NCBI GenBank assembly: GCA_963814165.1
Contig: CAWFBW010000016.1
Location: forward strand, 124,001 to 188,000
Direction: 5' to 3'
Source: DASRAA01 sp963814165
Lineage (GTDB): Bacteria; Acidobacteriota; Terriglobia; Terriglobales; Acidobacteriaceae
Length of the DNA: 64,000 bases
The position numbers and the translations under genes are program-made. The notes beneath the pieces were generated by a model, which worked only from the letters and a program-made list of their open reading frames with translations, did no database searches and was not told the origin of the DNA. Within the stretch, counting starts at the first letter, position 1. Every line of letters begins with the position of its first letter. Of the stretch, positions 44,490-53,472 are shown in pieces.

Positions 44490-46052
44490 ATGCCCCGTTT
44501 CTTTCATTCTCTGGCGGTATTCCTGGTGTCTTGCGCCGCTCTCTTCTGCGCCGCGCAGGCGCAGCCCACGGTGACTCCCGAGCACGTCAACTCTGCACTT
44601 TCGGACCTCGATCCGTACATCCGCTCGACGCTTGCCAGCACGAAGGTTCCCGGAGTCGCGGTCGCCGTGATCTATAACGACAAGGTCCTGTTTCTGCGCG
44701 GGTACGGAATTCGCAAGGTCGGCGATCCGGCGCCAGTTGATCCCGACACCGTCTTCGAAATCGCCTCGTTCTCCAAGCCCATTACCTCGACGATCCTTGC
44801 GTCGCTGGTGGGCGAAGGCAAAATCAGTTGGGACGACAAGATCCTCGACCTCAATCCCGGCTTCCAGCTCTCGAACCCCGAGACCACCAAGCAAATCACC
44901 ATCCGCGACTTTCTTTCCCACCGCAGCGGACTCGCCACCGAATCCGGCGACATGCTCGAAGACCTCGGGTATTCCCGCCCAGACATCTTGTATCGCATGC
45001 GTTACCTGCCACTGCCGGGGACGTTTCGCAAGTCTTATGCCTATAGCAACTTTGGCTACACCACCGGAGCCATCGCCGCCGCCATCAAGCTCGGCAAGCC
45101 CTGGGAGACCATTGCCGACGAACAGCTTTACTCCCGCCTCGGCATGACTTCCACCAGCTCGCGCTTCTCTGACTATGAAGACCGCGCCAACAAGGCTGCG
45201 CTGCACGTCTTCCTCAACGGAGAGCCAGTCAACCGCTTCGTGCGCGAAGCCGACGCCGAAGCCCCCGCCGGAGGAGTCTCCTCCAGCGCCCGCGATCTCG
45301 CCGAATGGGCGCGGCTGCAGCTCAATGACGGCAAGTGGAACGGCAAGCAGCTCATCGACGCCACAGCCCTCGCCGAGACCCATAAGCCCCAGATGTGCAC
45401 TAGCCCTCCCGACCCCGCGAAGCCCGGTGAATGTGTCGGCAATAGGTACTACGGCCTTGGCTGGGATGTCGGAAAAACGGCTGACGGCCACACCCAACTG
45501 GGACATAGTGGCGCATTCTTCGAAGGAGCGGCGACTGCCGTCTATCTGGTACCCGATGAACACCTCGGCGTGCTGGTCCTCAGCAACAGCATGCCCGTCG
45601 GCGTGCCCGAGGCCATCTGCCTGTACTTTCTCGACATGGTGCACTACGGCAAACCTCAGCGCGACTACCTGCCGCTGCTGGGAAAACTCTTCGCAGGGAT
45701 GATCGCCGAATCTCAGGATGCGTCGCCCAACTACGCCGCGCTGACGCCGCCGAAAACCGCAGCTACCGCCAAGCCATTTACCACATACGTTGGCAAATAC
45801 ACCAATGAGTACTTCGGGACGCTCGAGGTCTCCGTCGAAGACAATCGCCTGATTCTGCGACTTCCCCCACGCGGCGCTTACTACGAACTCGCGCCCTGGG
45901 ATGGCGATACCTTCACCTACTACTTCGCCAGCGAAAATACCGGAGCCGGACGCCGCGGCGCCATCTTTTCGCCCGACAAAGGCCAAGTGCTGATCGAAAT
46001 GCTCTCCCCCGAACACAACGCCGTATTTACCAGGCCGCAGGGCGCTCAATGA
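44490..46052 (+). CDS. Class C beta-lactamase-like serine hydrolase
   Basis: This 520-residue protein has a signal peptide (about 1-24) and a beta-lactamase/transpeptidase-like domain with SFSK (Ser93-Lys96) in place of the S-x-x-K motif and YSN near residue 186. A KTADGHTQLGHSG segment near 335 stands for the third motif. The last 110 residues form a separate C-terminal domain (YVGKYTNEYFGTLEVSVEDN), as in many serine hydrolases of the AmpC/EstB class. Such enzymes range from beta-lactamases to peptidases and esterases, so the substrate is open. The ATG at 44490 is used because a signal peptide follows it. A 610-codon open frame lies antisense but has no family signature. Confidence 0.9.
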   Translation: MPRFFHSLAVFLVSCAALFCAAQAQPTVTPEHVNSALSDLDPYIRSTLASTKVPGVAVAVIYNDKVLFLRGYGIRKVGDPAPVDPDTVFEIASFSKPITSTILASLVGEGKISWDDKILDLNPGFQLSNPETTKQITIRDFLSHRSGLATESGDMLEDLGYSRPDILYRMRYLPLPGTFRKSYAYSNFGYTTGAIAAAIKLGKPWETIADEQLYSRLGMTSTSSRFSDYEDRANKAALHVFLNGEPVNRFVREADAEAPAGGVSSSARDLAEWARLQLNDGKWNGKQLIDATALAETHKPQMCTSPPDPAKPGECVGNRYYGLGWDVGKTADGHTQLGHSGAFFEGAATAVYLVPDEHLGVLVLSNSMPVGVPEAICLYFLDMVHYGKPQRDYLPLLGKLFAGMIAESQDASPNYAALTPPKTAATAKPFTTYVGKYTNEYFGTLEVSVEDNRLILRLPPRGAYYELAPWDGDTFTYYFASENTGAGRRGAIFSPDKGQVLIEMLSPEHNAVFTRPQGAQ

Positions 46053-46690
46053 AACCGGCGCCTCGCGTTCGCACCGTTTTTTGGCGCTAACCTGAGTTCC
46101 GTAGTTCGCTTGCGCCCCCACACAACCCGCACTTTCCTGCCGTGCGCTCAGAGACTTGATGCCTACCCGCTCGAGGCCCGTGTTCAATGCGAAACCCCGC
46201 CCTCCCGATCAACTCTAAGATCCCCATTGGTACACGTACCTTCGTAACTTGACAGCCACTCCCACATCGCTACACTGCGGCTGAGGGTTTCGTGCCTCGG
46301 ACCCTCCTGCGCCTCGCAAGCGACCTGCTGGGTTGGTGGTCTTTGACAATTCGGATTACCTTTTCGTTACGACTACGTGCGGTTGACTTCTACAAGTTGT
46401 GCGCGCTTCCCGCGTAATCGGGCGAAATTTCAGCCATAACTCCTTACTACACAGGAATTTACTTATAAACCCAATGAAGCGAGGCGTTTACCCGGAAAAC
46501 TCTCCTAACTTTTTGATTCTAAGGAATTTCAGGGGGCAGGGGGGAGGGGCTGGCGATCCTCCCGCGATCTTACCTGGAAATAATTACCAAGTAGTAGATA
46601 GTCAATTCCCGCGGATGTCCTAATCCCACGTAACGCGTCCATTCTGATACTGTACCGAGAGGGTTGCCGATGATCGGGACGCCGCGCTAA
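46053..46690. other. Gene-free stretch with possible small RNA
   Basis: No coding frame here is convincing. A promoter at 46249-46276 points into about 400 bases without a gene. The sequence after it can form GAGGGT/ACCCTC and CCCGC-type hairpins. This may be a long leader of the MFS gene or a non-coding RNA. Confidence 0.5.
46249..46276 (+). promoter_or_regulatory. Sigma-70-like promoter
   Basis: A perfect TTGACA -35 box and a TACACT -10 box are separated by 16 bases. It lies about 415 bases upstream of the MFS gene, far for a normal leader. Confidence 0.5.
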
Positions 46691-47905
46691 ATGGGGATCG
46701 CATTCCGCAGGACCTTCAAAGCATTCCAATACCGTGACTTCCGCCTCATGTGGATTGGCGCCTGCACCTCCAGCATCGGCACCTGGATGCAGATTGTCGC
46801 CCAAGGCTGGCTGATCTATCGCCTCAGCCACTCGGCTTTTCTGCTGGCGCTCGACCAATTTCTCGGCGGGCTTCCGATCTTTCTGCTGTCGCTTCTCGGC
46901 GGCGTCATCGCCGACCGCGTCGAGCGTCGCCGGATTCTGCTGGCTTCCCAATATCTTCAACTAGCCAGCGCAGCCACGTTAACCGTCCTGGTGGCGACCA
47001 ACATGGTGCACGTCTGGCAGATCCTATCCCTGTCGCTGGTTTCCGGTTTCGCGCAGGCCTTCGGCGGCCCTGCCTACCAGGCGCTGATTCCGACCCTGGT
47101 TGAGCGCGACGACATGCCCAACGCCATCGCCTTGAACTCCATACAGTTCAACGTGGCGCTGGCCGTGGGCCCTGCTCTCGGCGGAGTAACCTTGGCCCGG
47201 CTGGGTGAGGCGTGGTGCTTCGGTATCAACACGCTCTCGTTTATCGCTCCCGTCATCGCGCTGAGCATGATTGCATCACGCTTCACGCCGGAAAAAACTA
47301 CGGATACGATGCTCAGCAGCTTCAAGCAGGGTATTCGCTTTGTGCGGCAGCAGGGCTCAATGGAAGCCCTGATTGTGCTGGCGTTTTGCATGACGGCGCT
47401 GACCATGCCGCTACGGACGTTCTTTCCAGTGTTCGTGAAAGACATCTTTCATCGCGGTCCTGAAACTTTTGGATGGCTGACGAGCTTTATGGGGATCGGC
47501 TCGATCTGTGGATCGCTGGTGATCGCCACCCTGGGAAACTTCCGCCACAAGGGACGATTTGCGGTCATTATGCTGATCTGCCTCGGGGCCGCGATATCTG
47601 GCTTTGCGCTGTCGAAGTCCTTGGCTGTGAGCTACGGTGTCGTGGTGATAGTAGGTTTCTCGATGATGGCGGTATTCGCCACCGTGACGTCCCTGGTGCA
47701 ACTCATTACCACGGACGCGATGCGCGGCCGCGTAATGAGTGTCTATAACGTGGCGTTTCGCGGCGGCATGCCGATGGGAAATCTGGTGTCAGGCTGGCTT
47801 GTTCCGCCGTTTACCGCTCCGCAGGTTGTTGTGGTCAACGGGCTCCTGCTGGTGTTGCTGGCGTCTTATTTCATGGTGACACGAGCGCGGGTGACTTCGC
47901 TCTAG
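46691..47905 (+). CDS. MFS transporter (EntS-like MFS_3 exporter)
   Basis: This 404-residue protein has 11-12 membrane helices and starts with FRTFKAFQYRDFRLMWIGAC, typical of the MFS_3/EntS group. The cytoplasmic loop between helices 2 and 3 has the MFS signature GGVIADRVERRRILL (about 75-89). EntS-type proteins export siderophores and other small molecules by proton antiport. No siderophore genes are near, so the substrate is unknown. The ATG follows a weak ribosome-binding region. It is convergent with the lactate permease. Confidence 0.9.
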   Translation: MGIAFRRTFKAFQYRDFRLMWIGACTSSIGTWMQIVAQGWLIYRLSHSAFLLALDQFLGGLPIFLLSLLGGVIADRVERRRILLASQYLQLASAATLTVLVATNMVHVWQILSLSLVSGFAQAFGGPAYQALIPTLVERDDMPNAIALNSIQFNVALAVGPALGGVTLARLGEAWCFGINTLSFIAPVIALSMIASRFTPEKTTDTMLSSFKQGIRFVRQQGSMEALIVLAFCMTALTMPLRTFFPVFVKDIFHRGPETFGWLTSFMGIGSICGSLVIATLGNFRHKGRFAVIMLICLGAAISGFALSKSLAVSYGVVVIVGFSMMAVFATVTSLVQLITTDAMRGRVMSVYNVAFRGGMPMGNLVSGWLVPPFTAPQVVVVNGLLLVLLASYFMVTRARVTSL

Positions 47906-47981
47906 CCGTCGATTAGCCCAATACTGCCTCCACCGAGAGTTGCAGGCAAAATACAACGTTGAATTCAAGGCACGTCTTCCC

Positions 47982-49796
47982 CTACTGCAACACAAGGTGC
48001 GTGAAGGGAGGAACGTACGCCATAAGGAACACGAGTATACCCACGAGACACGCCAGCGCAATGCTGTGAAAGAACACGTAACGCAAAATATCGCCTTCGT
48101 GCCCATACCACTCAGTCGCAGTACTGGCAACGACGATGCTCTGTGCGTCGATCATCTTTCCCATCACACCGCCGCAACTGTTGGCCGCCGACATGAGGAT
48201 CGGAGAGACGCCTACTTGCTGCGCCGAGATCTTCTGCAGGCTACCGAATAGCACGTTGGACGACGTGTCGGAACCGGTCAGGGCAACCCCCAGCCATCCC
48301 AACAGCGTTCCGAAGAACGGATAGAAATGACCGGTGCGTGCGAAGGCGAGACCCATAGTGGCGTCGAGACCCCCGTATCGCGTAAGAAATCCGACGGCCA
48401 TCATCGCGGAAATGGTAAGGAGCGAGAACCGAACCCGCACAATGGTCTTCAGGTAAATCTTTAAGATATCCACGACGCCGAATCCCATGATGAACCCGGA
48501 GATGATTGCGGCGATGAAAATGCCTGACCCGGTGGCGCTCAACCAATTCAAGCCGAAGACCGCGGGCTCCCTAGTGTTCTTGGCGACCACTGGCGGCATG
48601 CGCTCGACCAGCTTGTTCAACCCGTGTATCGGGAATTGCGGGTTGGTGATCTTGCTGGGCGCCGTGCTCCAGGTAGCCGCAGAGGTAAAGACCTTTTCCG
48701 GCGTATTCATGATTTTCTTGCCGGTGAACGTGCCCCAACAGAAGACGATGACACTGAGGATAAGCCACGGCAGCCATGCGCGGGCGACTTCTCCGGTGCT
48801 GTAGCCGTGCGAGGCGCGATGGTCGGTCTTCTTCTCCTCACCTTCGAAGGTCCAAACGCGTTTGGGGTGCCATGCCCTGAGGAAAGCAATCAGTACCAGC
48901 ATGGAAACTACAGCTGAGATAACGTCCACGAGCCACGGACCGTGATGGTTGGATATGAAGTACTGCGAAGTTGCGAAGGAAGCACCAGCGACCAGAATTG
49001 CCGGCCAGATCTCGATCATTTCCGAGAAGCCGACGAAGGCCCAGATCAACCAGAAAGGTACCAGCACTGAAAACCATGGCAAAATACGTCCCGCCATTGC
49101 GCCGAGCGTGATTTCGCTGAATCCGGTGACGCCCGCAAGGGCAATGATCGGCGTGCCAAGAGCACCGTAGGCGACCGGAGCGGTGTTCGCAATGAGGGAG
49201 AGTCCCGATGCCTGCAATGGGCGAAAACCGAGACCGATAAGCAAAGCCGCCGTAACCGCTACCGGAGTGCCGAACCCCGCAGCACCTTCAAAGAAGGCGC
49301 CGAAGCTGAAGGCGATCAGCAGGAGTTGCAGGCGGCGGTCCTGGGTAATGCCGGTAAGGCTGTGTTTGAGTACTTCGAAGCGTCCCGATTCAACCGTTAG
49401 CTGGTAGAGGAAGATGACATTGAGAACGATCCAGCCGATGGGAAACAGCCCGTAAAGGCCTCCGTAGACAGCCGTCGTTGCGGCCATTCGCGCCGGCATG
49501 TAAAAGCCAACGATTGCCGTCAGCAGCGCCGCGATCAGTCCGGCCAAGGCCGCATAGTGAGCCTTGATGTGTCCGAAGGCGAGAGCGCCGAGCAACACGA
49601 TGACGGGCAATGACGCTATGAGAGTGGACAGCCACCAATGCCCGGTTGGGTCGTACTGCTGCTGCCATCCAGCCGAGAGTTCGGGCAGTCGGAGAATCAC
49701 GACAGCGGCGATGATTGCGATCAAGGTGAAAATCAGCCCTGCCCATCCGGACGAAGTTGCGGGCGACTGCTTCGTAGCCTCGAGAGAACCTGACAT
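47982..49796 (-). CDS. lctP: L-lactate permease (LctP family)
   Basis: This 604-residue protein has 12 or more membrane helices with the LctP hallmarks FGAFFEGAAGFGTPVAVTAALL (about 170), ANTAPVAYGALGTPIIAL (about 205) and SDTSSNVLFGSLQ near 520. It imports L-lactate, D-lactate or glycolate with protons. GGAGGAGCAGC precedes the ATG. No lactate dehydrogenase or utilisation genes are adjacent. It is divergent from a porin across about 620 bp, and the two could serve uptake of the same class of organic acids, but that is inferred. Confidence 0.93.
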   Translation of the reverse strand: MSGSLEATKQSPATSSGWAGLIFTLIAIIAAVVILRLPELSAGWQQQYDPTGHWWLSTLIASLPVIVLLGALAFGHIKAHYAALAGLIAALLTAIVGFYMPARMAATTAVYGGLYGLFPIGWIVLNVIFLYQLTVESGRFEVLKHSLTGITQDRRLQLLLIAFSFGAFFEGAAGFGTPVAVTAALLIGLGFRPLQASGLSLIANTAPVAYGALGTPIIALAGVTGFSEITLGAMAGRILPWFSVLVPFWLIWAFVGFSEMIEIWPAILVAGASFATSQYFISNHHGPWLVDVISAVVSMLVLIAFLRAWHPKRVWTFEGEEKKTDHRASHGYSTGEVARAWLPWLILSVIVFCWGTFTGKKIMNTPEKVFTSAATWSTAPSKITNPQFPIHGLNKLVERMPPVVAKNTREPAVFGLNWLSATGSGIFIAAIISGFIMGFGVVDILKIYLKTIVRVRFSLLTISAMMAVGFLTRYGGLDATMGLAFARTGHFYPFFGTLLGWLGVALTGSDTSSNVLFGSLQKISAQQVGVSPILMSAANSCGGVMGKMIDAQSIVVASTATEWYGHEGDILRYVFFHSIALACLVGILVFLMAYVPPFTHLVLQ

Positions 49797-50420
49797 GCTG
49801 CTCCTCCAGCGGAGTTCGATTACAACGCACCACTCGTAGGGAATACGGCCAGAATCTTACGCAGGAAACTGTACTTTGCCTACAGCTTTCTCAAACGGAT
49901 ACAACTCACAAGTTTGCGTGACACAAAGCACAACTCGAGGTCAGGAGACGATTCCGCCCGAGGAGACGGGAACAAGCAAAGTGGGTCAGTGTAAAGCTAC
50001 AAAGCTACAAGGTTGCGCGTAGGTTAGTCCGATACAGCGACCAGCGCGCTGAGCCCTAGCAGTCACGGATGCGGTTACGCACAGCATTTTACCCAACAGC
50101 CTTGGCCGCACCTAGGCGCAAACGACGCCGCTACACAGAAAGTTGTATGCCGATGCGGATTGCTGCGGCGAGAAGCGATTCCGCAGGCTTAACGAAGAAA
50201 TATCGGTTTCCGACGCCGGTGGGGAATCGTCGTTCAAACAATTTTGTGCGCCTTATCACACGAACCGGTGACCGATGCCACAGCCTGTAATCTTCTGTTC
50301 ACATAGGTTCTTGCACCAAGGCAAATTCGCGGATGGGAAAAGCCGACTCGGGTTGTAGTGGAACTCTGGACAGTCCTGTCCGACAGTAGATGCCGCAGAT
50401 TCGGAGGTTCGGAGGCAAGG
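49797..50420. other. Divergent spacer between lctP and porin
   Basis: I see no gene in this 620-bp region. A short direct repeat, AAAGCTAC twice in a row, lies near 49995. The lctP ribosome-binding site is at the left end and the porin's GGAGGCAAGG at the right end. Confidence 0.5.
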
Positions 50421-52484
50421 ATGCAATATCTTTTCCGTTCAGCTCTACTCTCCACGTTGGCCGGATTGTGCCTTTTAAGTTCGGCATTCATGCCCAGCTT
50501 GAATGGCGCGACGCCGGCCCAAACCGACGATCAAAGCGGAAAGAAGACAACATCCGCTAAGACTACCCATAGCGCGAAACCAAAATCGGCAACAATTTCC
50601 AGCTCGGAAGAGATCAGGGAATTGAAGGATGCGATCGCAGCGCAACAGCAGCAGATCCAACAACTGCAGCAGCAGATTCAAAACCGCGATCAGGCAATCC
50701 AACAAGTCAAGAACGAGACTGATCAGAGTGCCGCCGAAGCAAAACAGGCGGCGGCAACTGCGCAAGAGGCAGCCGCAACCGCCGTCAAAGCGAATGCATA
50801 CGACACGCAGGATGCAACCGCTATGAGCGGGCTGCACACCTCCGTCGTCGATCTGCAGAGCAACACTAAGGCCAACACCGAGGGACTGGCAGAAGCCAAG
50901 AAATCCTTGATCACGCTCGAAAAGCCCTACAAGGTGCCGGCGCCTCCAAAAGTCGTACCGGCGGCACTGCCCGTCCGGGTGCTTACGGTTGATCCGATGA
51001 AAAAGGAAGGGCTTACGCCTGGCATCATGCTGGGCGGGGTGACCCTTACGCCGTACGGGTTTATCAAGACCACAGTGGCATACGATTCAAGTCAGCCGCG
51101 TGGCGACGATTTCCCGCTTCCAGGATTCCTGAGCGCCGATACCGGTCCAACCAATAATTCCGAGTTCCACATCAAGGCGCGTGCCAGCCGCTTTGGCGGA
51201 AGGTTTGAGTGGCCGGATGCTTCCAAGAGGTTGACGATCAGCGGCGCAATCGAAGCTGATTTTGAAGGCAACTTCAGCCGTGTCGACAACCGCAACGTCT
51301 CCGCTATTCGTAGTAACGGTTTGCAGTTGCGGCTGGCCTACGGGCGGCTGGATTACGCTGCGACAGACAAAACCGACGTGTTTACCGAGTTTGGTCAGAA
51401 CTGGACGATTTTCGGTTCCAGCGCGATGGCCAACATATTCGAAACCACCTTTTATGGTGCGTATTTCGGCACCATTTACGAACGCTCTCCCCAGTGGCGG
51501 CTCGGGGTCATCCACAAGTTCGCCGGCAGCCGCAATGTGAAGCTGTCTCCTGAATTTGCAATCATGATGCCCAGCGAAGGAAACGACCCTGTTGACAGCG
51601 TCTCCTGCACTGTCGCTGCTTTGGGCGTAGCGACGGCCTGTACTTTCACCAACGGACTGGGCAACCAATTGGGCTACGGCGAGCGCCAAGGGGCAGACTT
51701 CAGCCGACCAACCTATGAATCCAGGGTCGTGTTGCAATTCCAACTGGACAAGGCTCCGGGGGTTGCCCCAGCTCAGATTCTCTGGAGCGGGTTCTATAGC
51801 GGGCGCCAGGCGACCGTGTTGGCTTCGGCCGTTCCAGCCGCCTACAAAACAGCCTTCCCGAGGGGCTATGACGCCACAAGTAACGGGTACGGTAATCAAG
51901 TGGCTATTTCACTGCCGACTCGATGGTTTACGGCTGTTGTCAATGCCTATTCCGGAGCGGACCTGCGGTTCTTCTTCGGTGGGCAGTTCCTATCGAACTA
52001 CAACTACGCGGGCGGGTTGACCGGCACGGCGAATGCGGCATCGGTCGATGGCTCGTCGACTGTCATATTTGGAACTAACGGTGCCGGACAGGCTGTCGCC
52101 GCTCCACAGTACCCTGTGCGTGGTTACGGCGGATTTCTCAACGTAGGTCTTCCCGTCTCGCGCTGGTTTAATGCCGACCCGAAGGGTCGGAATGCCGGCT
52201 GGCAGGTGTGGTTCAACTACGGAATAGATGGCACCAACTCTGATGACTTCTTCAAGGCCAAGTCGATTGGGGCAAGCGGGGCCGGTCCTTCAAAGACCAC
52301 CATGAAGGCCGCGACCGTGTACTACAAGCTCAACCCGTGGGTCACCTTCGGCTTTGAGGAAACCAAGTACGGGAGCGTTGCCTTCGAGAATACTAAAGGC
52401 GTCTGCACGACCAAGATCGCCGGATTGCCATCGTGCAACTTTACGGACTGGCGGACCGAATTTGGTCCGGTGTTCAGCTTCTGA
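50421..52484 (+). CDS. Outer-membrane porin with periplasmic coiled coil (DcaP-like)
   Basis: This protein of about 687 residues has a signal peptide (about 1-30), a Ser/Lys/Thr linker, a Gln-rich coiled coil (IAAQQQQIQQLQQQIQNRDQ, about 70-120) and a large beta-barrel from about 210. The barrel shows LTPYGFIKTTVAYDSSQPRG and FHIKARASRFGGRFEW, and ends in FTDWRTEFGPVFSF with a terminal Phe, the usual outer-membrane insertion signal. It resembles DcaP-type porins, which form trimers and pass small negatively charged compounds. The ATG at 50421 has GGAGGCAAGG next to it; an upstream in-frame start at 50358 would precede the signal peptide with 21 polar residues. Confidence 0.85.
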   Translation: MQYLFRSALLSTLAGLCLLSSAFMPSLNGATPAQTDDQSGKKTTSAKTTHSAKPKSATISSSEEIRELKDAIAAQQQQIQQLQQQIQNRDQAIQQVKNETDQSAAEAKQAAATAQEAAATAVKANAYDTQDATAMSGLHTSVVDLQSNTKANTEGLAEAKKSLITLEKPYKVPAPPKVVPAALPVRVLTVDPMKKEGLTPGIMLGGVTLTPYGFIKTTVAYDSSQPRGDDFPLPGFLSADTGPTNNSEFHIKARASRFGGRFEWPDASKRLTISGAIEADFEGNFSRVDNRNVSAIRSNGLQLRLAYGRLDYAATDKTDVFTEFGQNWTIFGSSAMANIFETTFYGAYFGTIYERSPQWRLGVIHKFAGSRNVKLSPEFAIMMPSEGNDPVDSVSCTVAALGVATACTFTNGLGNQLGYGERQGADFSRPTYESRVVLQFQLDKAPGVAPAQILWSGFYSGRQATVLASAVPAAYKTAFPRGYDATSNGYGNQVAISLPTRWFTAVVNAYSGADLRFFFGGQFLSNYNYAGGLTGTANAASVDGSSTVIFGTNGAGQAVAAPQYPVRGYGGFLNVGLPVSRWFNADPKGRNAGWQVWFNYGIDGTNSDDFFKAKSIGASGAGPSKTTMKAATVYYKLNPWVTFGFEETKYGSVAFENTKGVCTTKIAGLPSCNFTDWRTEFGPVFSF

Positions 52485-52797
52485 GTCTGTATCTTTAGCA
52501 AATACGCTCTGCCGGGCGACGCTGACGCGCCGCCCGATCTTTTCTGCCACCCGCCCTTGCAACAATATCGCCTTTCGAACTTTTGGGAACCTTTCTGAGG
52601 TGGGCCCCGAATTCACAGTGAGAGAGCAAGTAGCCCCGTGCATGGGAACGCGCACATCTGCGACCTCTGAAATCGCTTATTGAGTCGTGGAGTGTCACAA
52701 GTCTTTACGTCGCGTTACCAGACTTAATAGTCGAAGCCATGAGGCTCGTGTTCTTAGTAATGGCAGGCAGATTGCCAACCCAAGAGGAGCAGAGAGC
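52485..52797. other. Spacer between porin and Spy-like gene
   Basis: No supported gene is present in these 313 bases. The plus-strand frame is open from 52687, but the signal peptide of the next gene starts at 52798. Confidence 0.45.
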
Positions 52798-53310
52798 ATG
52801 AAGACAAAGTTGATGGTAGTTGCAAGCGTGATGGCGTTGTTACTGTGTGGCGCGGCGATGGTTGCCAATGCCCAGGAGCCCGGAGGCAGTCCGCACGCCG
52901 GCTGGGGCGGGCCCGGACCCGGTGGACATGGCATGGGGATGGCGCTACGTGAATTGAACCTGACCGATGCGCAGAAGCAACAGGTCAGGGCGATCATGAA
53001 GTCGAACCACGCCACCATGAAGACCGTAATGCAGCAGTTGGAGCAGAACCGCGCTGCCCTGCTGGCAGCAACTGCGAACGGAGCCTATGATGCAGCAAAG
53101 ATCCAAGCACTGGCCAATCAGCAGGCCCAACTGCAGTCGGCGATGATCGTGAACCATGAAGCGATCCAGCACCAGATCTACACGCAAGTGCTGTCGAGTA
53201 CCCAACAGGCGCAGGCCGAGCAACTTCGTACGCAAGCGATCACTCGCATTAACGAACGAGTGCAGAAAATGGCAACCGGAGCCGACGCACCGGCCCCGCC
53301 TGAAGAATAG
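52798..53310 (+). CDS. Spy/CpxP-like periplasmic LTXXQ protein
   Basis: From the ATG at 52798, with AAGAGGAGC upstream, the protein has 170 residues: a signal peptide (about 1-25), a Gly/Pro/His-rich spacer (SPHAGWGGPGPGGHGMGM) and an all-helical domain with the LTDAQKQQVRAIM motif (about 58). This is the Spy/CpxP fold, a periplasmic chaperone or metal- and stress-responsive sensor. The Gln/Ala-rich helices that follow fit the long antiparallel hairpin of this family. The His/Gly spacer might bind metals. A strong terminator follows, so the gene is monocistronic. Confidence 0.87.
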   Translation: MKTKLMVVASVMALLLCGAAMVANAQEPGGSPHAGWGGPGPGGHGMGMALRELNLTDAQKQQVRAIMKSNHATMKTVMQQLEQNRAALLAATANGAYDAAKIQALANQQAQLQSAMIVNHEAIQHQIYTQVLSSTQQAQAEQLRTQAITRINERVQKMATGADAPAPPEE

Positions 53311-53332
53311 CTATTGAGAAAGTCGCTCCGCT

Positions 53333-53358
53333 GGGCAGGACTTCGGTCCTGCCCTTTT
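53333..53358 (+). terminator. Rho-independent terminator with UUCG loop
   Basis: GGGCAGGAC-TTCG-GTCCTGCCC forms a perfect 9-bp stem with a UUCG tetraloop, followed by TTTTCTC, 23 bases after the Spy-like stop. Confidence 0.9.
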
Positions 53359-53472
53359 CTCTTGGAACGCGCCTTGCGTTCAAAGAAAACAGTAATGTAA
53401 TAGTTGTGTCATTTCGCTGCCGGATGTGTGCACATCACATACTTCATCGTGCGCACTTCCTAGCATGAGTGC

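Noticed and set aside
44355..46187. A 610-codon open frame antisense to the beta-lactamase-like gene
   Set aside because: It is a mirror of a GC-rich gene. It is Gly/Val/Ala/Asp-rich with no motif or ribosome-binding site, while the plus strand has a signal peptide and SxxK/YSN motifs.
49988..50012. Direct repeat AAAGCTAC AAAGCTAC between lctP and porin
   Set aside because: Two copies of eight bases are too few and too short to call an operator array or CRISPR.
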